Of a stretch of 64,000 bases of DNA, positions 59,761 to 64,000 are shown in pieces (the first letter of the stretch is position 1; every line of letters begins with the position of its first letter). The notes beneath the pieces were generated by a model. That model saw only the letters and a program-made list of their open reading frames with translations. It ran no database searches and was not told the origin of the DNA. The stretch comes from Apiospora phragmitis. Its lineage: Eukaryota; Ascomycota; Sordariomycetes; Amphisphaeriales; Apiosporaceae. Position numbers and translations under genes: made by a program. The stretch is taken from contig JAQQWL010000013.1 in assembly GCA_038363925.1 (NCBI GenBank), forward strand, positions 1,302,001 to 1,366,000, read 5' to 3'.

Positions 59761-62700
59761 ATGCTGGAGAAGACAGCCGCCAGCCTCGAACCATGCGGCC
59801 TACAGCGAGTTCTTCCAGGTGCAACAAAGTCTTTTCAAACCAGACGGCAACTCCACACCACTTTCTGGCAGCATGGCGCTGCTGATGTCGAGCTCAGCAA
59901 TGCATGGCAAGCTCTGATGCACGGCGTCTTCGACTCCGGCAACATAGAGTCTCCCAGGCCTGAAGGGCTCGCATCCGCACCTGCTATACGCGCCTCGGCT
60001 TTTCTTCTCGACTTTCTTTACCCGAGTGGCACTGTTGCCTTCTTGCGTCGCTTTTCGCCCGCCTCCATCGACCGATTCGATCCCCACCGACCCCCTCAAA
60101 CTTTCGCCAAAGTTTCTCCTAGGCTCTACACGTCCTCTGCTTCTTCGCGCCAGGCCAACACAGCCTCTGAAGAGGAAAGCCGGGCGCAGCAAGAAAATGC
60201 TGACGCTCTCGCCGAGGCCAAAACCACCGAGTCGTCTGGTGTTGAACTCAATGGGTCGTTGAACTCGAAAGGGGATCATGGAGCAGAGCGAGCATCTGAC
60301 GGGCTTGAAATTACCGACAACAGCGCAGGTGACGCGAAGAACAGGTCTTACGCTAAGCAATTGGCAACGCTTTTGGCAGGAGACGATCCCGAGGATGCGG
60401 ATCAAGTATGGCATCACTACAGCGCCCTAGATGCACAGTCTCGGGAAGTCTACCGTGCCCAGACCCTGTTCTTCCTATCAAAGACCCATCGGGTTACCGA
60501 TTCGTGGAAGATAATCGAGCTCTTCCAGCACCTGGGCCCGGATCGATGGGACAGCCAGTCTTTCCTTGCGGGCCTGACAGCTCAAATGAACCTCGGGAAT
60601 GAACAGGAGGCCCAGGATATATTCGGCAAAGCCATTAAGCTCCCCCGAGTATCCAAACCAGCCTTGATTGAAGCACTAGACATTCTCTTGGCCTCTGCTC
60701 TCAACTCAATGAGCCTAGCGCCTGCAGTACAAGTATGGGGTTTCTACGAACCTCTATCAACACGCCTGGATGTCGAGGGTATCATTAGCCAGTTACCTCG
60801 AGTTGCTTCTGTCGCTGGCCTTCCCGAAAAGCTTCCGGGCTTCAAGGCTTACTTCAAGGGCAAAAAAAGGATAAAAAATGTACCCGGGCGAGACGTACTA
60901 CTGAGGCTCCTTGTTAGGCGGGCGCTTGTGAAATGTGCAGACAGCCAAGTCGAGCCTCTACTCCTCCTAACGAAAGATCCCCTCGCTTTTGAGGAATTTT
61001 TGCGCCCTTTCGACCGCGGCAAAAGCAAAAGGCTTCATATTTCTGTGTATAAGATATATCGAGAATTGCCGGGTGCCTCGCCAAGCCGTGCCGTACTTTA
61101 TGCGACTTACAAGGCCTACAACAGCCTGAGCCGGAGCCAAAACTCTGCCAAGCTCGCCGGCGTTGAACTTCTTTGGGGCGACTGGCATAAATTTCACGAA
61201 TCGCCCTCGCGCCGCGCTTTCCAGCAGGCTCTAAGTTTCTATGCATCACAAGGCAACAAAGAGCGGGTGTTCAGCCTGTGGAGTGACTATATGAAACGAT
61301 TTGCCTCCATCGGCGTTTTACAGGGCGACGACGCTTTTGCGCATCTGTTGCAGGTCCACGCAGTCCGCGAAGAGGTGGAGCTTGTACAGCGCGTTTTCAA
61401 TGACATATCTGAGAAATTTGGCATGAAGCCGAACCGCCATTGCTGGAATATCCTTCTCAACGCCTATGTCAAAGCGGGGGATTACGATAATGCCATTCGC
61501 GTTTTCGATGACCTCATAGTAACTGTTGGTCCTGATAGGTATAGTTATGGGACGCTGATGCATATGGCGGCTGTAAGAGGCGATCTAGGCTTCACCATTG
61601 ACCTTTACAGGAAGGGGCGCCGGCAAAATGTTATAGACAACGATACCGCCACGCTTGGTGCTCTCGTGGAGGCCTATGTTCAAAACGATCATTTCCATGA
61701 GGCTGAGGATGTCTGCATTCGATCCGCCAAAAGAGGGCTGAAAGACACGTGGTTGTGGAACAGACTGGTTCATGCGTACGGAACCCGCAGGAATCTCGCG
61801 AGTATTAACCGACTACTCAGTGTCATGACTGATTTGGACATTCCGTATGATGACTACACGTATCAAGAACTTCTGCTAGGGTTGGCTCTTTGTCGCCAGC
61901 CACAGCATGCACTTGCCTTGATGGCAGTGTCTATCAAAGAGAAGGCCTTTGAGGTGCGAGAGGAACATTTCCACATCCTAATGGGTGCCTTCATCAAGAC
62001 GGGAGAACCTCATCTGGTCATCCGTGTTTATAAGTTGATGGAACAATGCGGCATCCAAGCCACCTCGTCGTCTATGACCCAGATTATGACGGCCTTGGTA
62101 CAATGGCAGCAGATGCCTCCGCAGATCCGTCGCAATACATCTTTCACGCAATCGGTCGAGAAGTCAATCCAGGAGTTCTATAAAACGTTTGGACCCTCGA
62201 CGAATGAAGCCCCACGGCGATGGCCGACACACAACTCTCAGGCACCCACTGAGAGTCACCTATTGCAGTCACATCGTGCCACTTTTCAAATCAGCAGGAT
62301 GGTCTACCTCTGCACGCAGATGAAGAATATGGCAAAAGTTCAAGAGCTGGTAGACCTTTACCGCCAGGTCGTCTTTGGCAACAAGAACTCCTCCAGACCG
62401 CTTCCAATCCAACTGCTTGATTCCATGATATGGGCAGAGTACTCGGAGCAGAATTACGAGGGGGTACAGGCAATATGGGACATGATGTTTGCCAATGCCA
62501 AAAAGGGCGGAGTCTCAGCCGACTGGATAGAGGGCTACGACAGATCCCCCAAGGTCTCGCCGCGCCACGCGTACGTGCTGTCCGGCGGCCTCGAGGTCAT
62601 GCAGCACATGTGCATGGCGACGGAGGACGCCGACAAGCTGCAGAAGCTGATGGAGGAGGTGCGCGCCGAGGGCTTCGAGGTCGACTCCAAGAACTGGAAC

Positions 62701-63225
62701 CTGCACGTGCAGTACCTCGTGCGCCTCAAGGCCTACGAGCAGGCCTTCGACCTCTGCGAGGAGTGGCTCATGCCCAACTGGACCGGCTGGGCCGTCGAGC
62801 GCGCCCGGACCAACATGAAGAACGAGCTGCCGCTCGACCTGCGCCGCCGCGGCGCCGCCCGCCGCTATATGCGCATCGTCACCCACACCCTCTACTACCT
62901 CGCGCGCGGCTACATGGAGCTCGAGCGCATGAGCCCCTGGTCCGGCGAGGCCGCGCGCCTCGTGCGCCACATCGAGCACGGCACCCCGCGCTGCTACCGC
63001 GCCATCATGACCATGACCGCGGTCAACAGCGACGTCGAGCGCCGGATCCTCGAGGGCGCCGAGCCGGGCGATGTCTTGGTGCGGCGTGGCGAGGGAGATG
63101 GGGAGGGTGATGGAGATGTGTATACCGGTTACGAGTACCTCGGCGAAGCAGAGGGGGAAGACGGCGAGGAGCCTTATGACGAGCATGCCCATCGCGACGA
63201 GACCACGGATGATAATACTCAATAA
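59761..63225 (+). CDS. Mitochondrial PPR protein, Cya5-like translation/RNA-stability factor
   Basis: Single-exon frame of 1154 residues, intact. The N-terminus (MLEKTAASLEPCGLQRVLPG, then SFQTRRQLHTTFWQHGAAD) is Arg/Ser-rich with few acidic residues, a matrix-targeting signal. Residues about 500-770 contain successive pentatricopeptide repeats, including NRHCWNILLNAYVKAGDYDN, DRYSYGTLMHMAAVRGDLGF, DTATLGALVEAYVQNDHFHE and DDYTYQELLLGLALCRQPQH. The overall plan and start resemble Neurospora CYA-5 and relatives, needed for COX1 expression; this assignment is by resemblance and moderate. The C-terminal 30 residues are acidic. The coding composition changes abruptly at about 62,555: nearly every codon to about 63,065 ends in G or C, unlike the preceding 2.8 kb. 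The complement of that block is open for 235 codons, a by-product of the bias. Confidence 0.85.
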   Translation: MLEKTAASLEPCGLQRVLPGATKSFQTRRQLHTTFWQHGAADVELSNAWQALMHGVFDSGNIESPRPEGLASAPAIRASAFLLDFLYPSGTVAFLRRFSPASIDRFDPHRPPQTFAKVSPRLYTSSASSRQANTASEEESRAQQENADALAEAKTTESSGVELNGSLNSKGDHGAERASDGLEITDNSAGDAKNRSYAKQLATLLAGDDPEDADQVWHHYSALDAQSREVYRAQTLFFLSKTHRVTDSWKIIELFQHLGPDRWDSQSFLAGLTAQMNLGNEQEAQDIFGKAIKLPRVSKPALIEALDILLASALNSMSLAPAVQVWGFYEPLSTRLDVEGIISQLPRVASVAGLPEKLPGFKAYFKGKKRIKNVPGRDVLLRLLVRRALVKCADSQVEPLLLLTKDPLAFEEFLRPFDRGKSKRLHISVYKIYRELPGASPSRAVLYATYKAYNSLSRSQNSAKLAGVELLWGDWHKFHESPSRRAFQQALSFYASQGNKERVFSLWSDYMKRFASIGVLQGDDAFAHLLQVHAVREEVELVQRVFNDISEKFGMKPNRHCWNILLNAYVKAGDYDNAIRVFDDLIVTVGPDRYSYGTLMHMAAVRGDLGFTIDLYRKGRRQNVIDNDTATLGALVEAYVQNDHFHEAEDVCIRSAKRGLKDTWLWNRLVHAYGTRRNLASINRLLSVMTDLDIPYDDYTYQELLLGLALCRQPQHALALMAVSIKEKAFEVREEHFHILMGAFIKTGEPHLVIRVYKLMEQCGIQATSSSMTQIMTALVQWQQMPPQIRRNTSFTQSVEKSIQEFYKTFGPSTNEAPRRWPTHNSQAPTESHLLQSHRATFQISRMVYLCTQMKNMAKVQELVDLYRQVVFGNKNSSRPLPIQLLDSMIWAEYSEQNYEGVQAIWDMMFANAKKGGVSADWIEGYDRSPKVSPRHAYVLSGGLEVMQHMCMATEDADKLQKLMEEVRAEGFEVDSKNWNLHVQYLVRLKAYEQAFDLCEEWLMPNWTGWAVERARTNMKNELPLDLRRRGAARRYMRIVTHTLYYLARGYMELERMSPWSGEAARLVRHIEHGTPRCYRAIMTMTAVNSDVERRILEGAEPGDVLVRRGEGDGEGDGDVYTGYEYLGEAEGEDGEEPYDEHAHRDETTDDNTQ

Positions 63226-64000
63226 CAGTAGATCGGCGGCTTGAGCGGTTTACGTGCAGCCGGTCATGTATATTTTTGCATAAATTTGGGTGGGAACATG
63301 ACATAACGTCGAGAGAGAGGGGGAGGGAGGGGGAGAAGGAGAGGGAGAGAGGATGCGGAGACGCTCCTGTATGATGATGGAAGTGTACAATGTGTTACTG
63401 AATGTGTATAGAGCGCGGTCAAGAAAATAGATCTTCCTTCTGATGGCATATATCAAATCACGCTGACATGAATACAAAAGCTTTTGGTTTTTTAGATTTG
63501 GTTACCTGGCCATTGAATACGTTCTCACTCAATACTCAGCCAGTATAAAACTGGTCTATATCACATTAGTCCTTAGCTTCAGTTCCCTCGAGTTGACTGC
63601 ATATGTAGTATCATCACTGCTGAGACAGCATAGTAAGTTATCGTTGTTCCCATAGTAAATTATCGTTGTTCCCAAATTACCAGGCAAGTGGCGGCTTGTC
63701 AGAAATGAAGGCACTATTGTAGTAGATTTCGCACATTCAAGAGTACTGCCTTTAATCTTGTGTTTTCCAGGAACGCACTACGAGAGCTCGAGGCAACAGT
63801 GAAGCCTTCTATTTGCTTATAGGGGCACCGCCATAGGTACATATGTATGTATAATACACTTGCATACTTTTGTCCGATTGAATGTTGATAGAGGAACTGA
63901 ATGTCACACTCTACTGCCATGGATTGGCTCATCCCGCCGTTGGGCCGACCCTACCCCCGTAACGCCTTTGTCCTTATGGGGGTCTCTGGTGCAAATTCAT
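63226..64000. other. Intergenic, right edge
   Basis: 3' flank of the PPR gene with a purine-rich GAGAGGGGGAGGG patch (63310-63350), an imperfect 22 bp tandem duplication (63631-63674) and no recognised gene up to the window edge. Confidence 0.5.
63631..63674. repeat. 22 bp tandem duplication (one mismatch)
   Basis: TAGTAAGTTATCGTTGTTCC plus CA is followed directly by the same unit with one change (G to A at the seventh base). Non-coding. Confidence 0.95.

Noticed and set aside
62515..63222. 235-codon minus-strand frame
   Set aside because: Complement of the GC3-extreme end of the PPR gene; no motif and no separate promoter.
54524..63225. A secondary-metabolite or laccase/pigment gene cluster
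   Set aside because: The multicopper oxidase is flanked by mtHSP70, SRP68 and a PPR gene; there is no synthase, transporter or pathway regulator nearby.
1..64000. CRISPR arrays, bacterial operons, ribosome binding sites, rRNA or tRNA genes
   Set aside because: None expected or seen. I looked for tRNA T-loop motifs (GGTTCRANNCC) and found isolated look-alikes near 1715, 7675 and 9835 without a pairing stem or cloverleaf.

Overview
The window is nuclear DNA from a filamentous ascomycete (Pezizomycotina), most likely a Sordariomycete. The evidence is many 55-180 bp introns with GTRNGT donors, CTAAC-like branch points and YAG acceptors, one gene per promoter on alternating strands, and a gene set typical of these fungi (CreA/CRE1, SUN-family wall glucosidase, spherulin-like cupin, membrane-anchored multicopper oxidase, Cya5-like PPR protein). 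The CRE1 start and zinc-finger flank read closest to the Neurospora type. No species name can be supported from the sequence alone.

Layout: 2.3-3.6 kb cre1 (-); 11.2-12.7 kb a RAD51 paralogue (+), after a 7.6 kb stretch without a recognisable gene; 16.7-20.5 kb a Rog1-type DUF676 lipase (-); 21.4 kb a small TA-flanked inverted-repeat element (probable MITE); 21.8-24.5 kb an RBR ubiquitin ligase (-); 26.8-29.3 kb an ABC-F ATPase (+); 32.7-34.6 kb an MFS sugar transporter (+); 35.4-36.3 kb a secreted cupin (-); 39.2-40.8 kb a SUN/GH132 wall protein (+); 42.0-43.7 kb an ankyrin-like orphan (-); 44.8-45.6 kb a GNAT acetyltransferase (+); 45.7-47.2 kb a mitochondrial L-2-hydroxyglutarate dehydrogenase-like flavoprotein (-); 47.7-50.2 kb a DUF2415 WD40 protein (-); 51.9-54.1 kb mitochondrial HSP70 (+); 54.5-56.6 kb a multicopper oxidase (-); 57.0-58.9 kb SRP68 (-); 59.8-63.2 kb a Cya5-like PPR protein (+). 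Most neighbours are divergent or convergent pairs. There is no secondary-metabolite cluster, operon or defence island. The genes serve carbon repression and sugar uptake, mitochondrial biogenesis, protein targeting and quality control, wall remodelling and DNA repair, and do not form one pathway.

The strongest overall signal is that nine of the seventeen genes, including mtHSP70 and SRP68 (normally essential), carry single-base frame breaks. About half of the breaks sit clearly in homopolymers (A4, C2, C6, G5 and similar). Correcting one base at each restores both the family's conserved frame and a total length divisible by three. This points to sequencing or assembly errors rather than gene death. 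Three genes carry heavier damage that could be real: the sugar transporter (in-frame TAG and a lost splice acceptor), the cupin (a cluster of lesions on its metal-binding motif) and the multicopper oxidase (about 130-160 residues missing between domains 2 and 3). I found no convincing undescribed biological system. The best novelty candidates are the MITE, the ankyrin-like orphan and the abrupt GC3 switches inside two genes.
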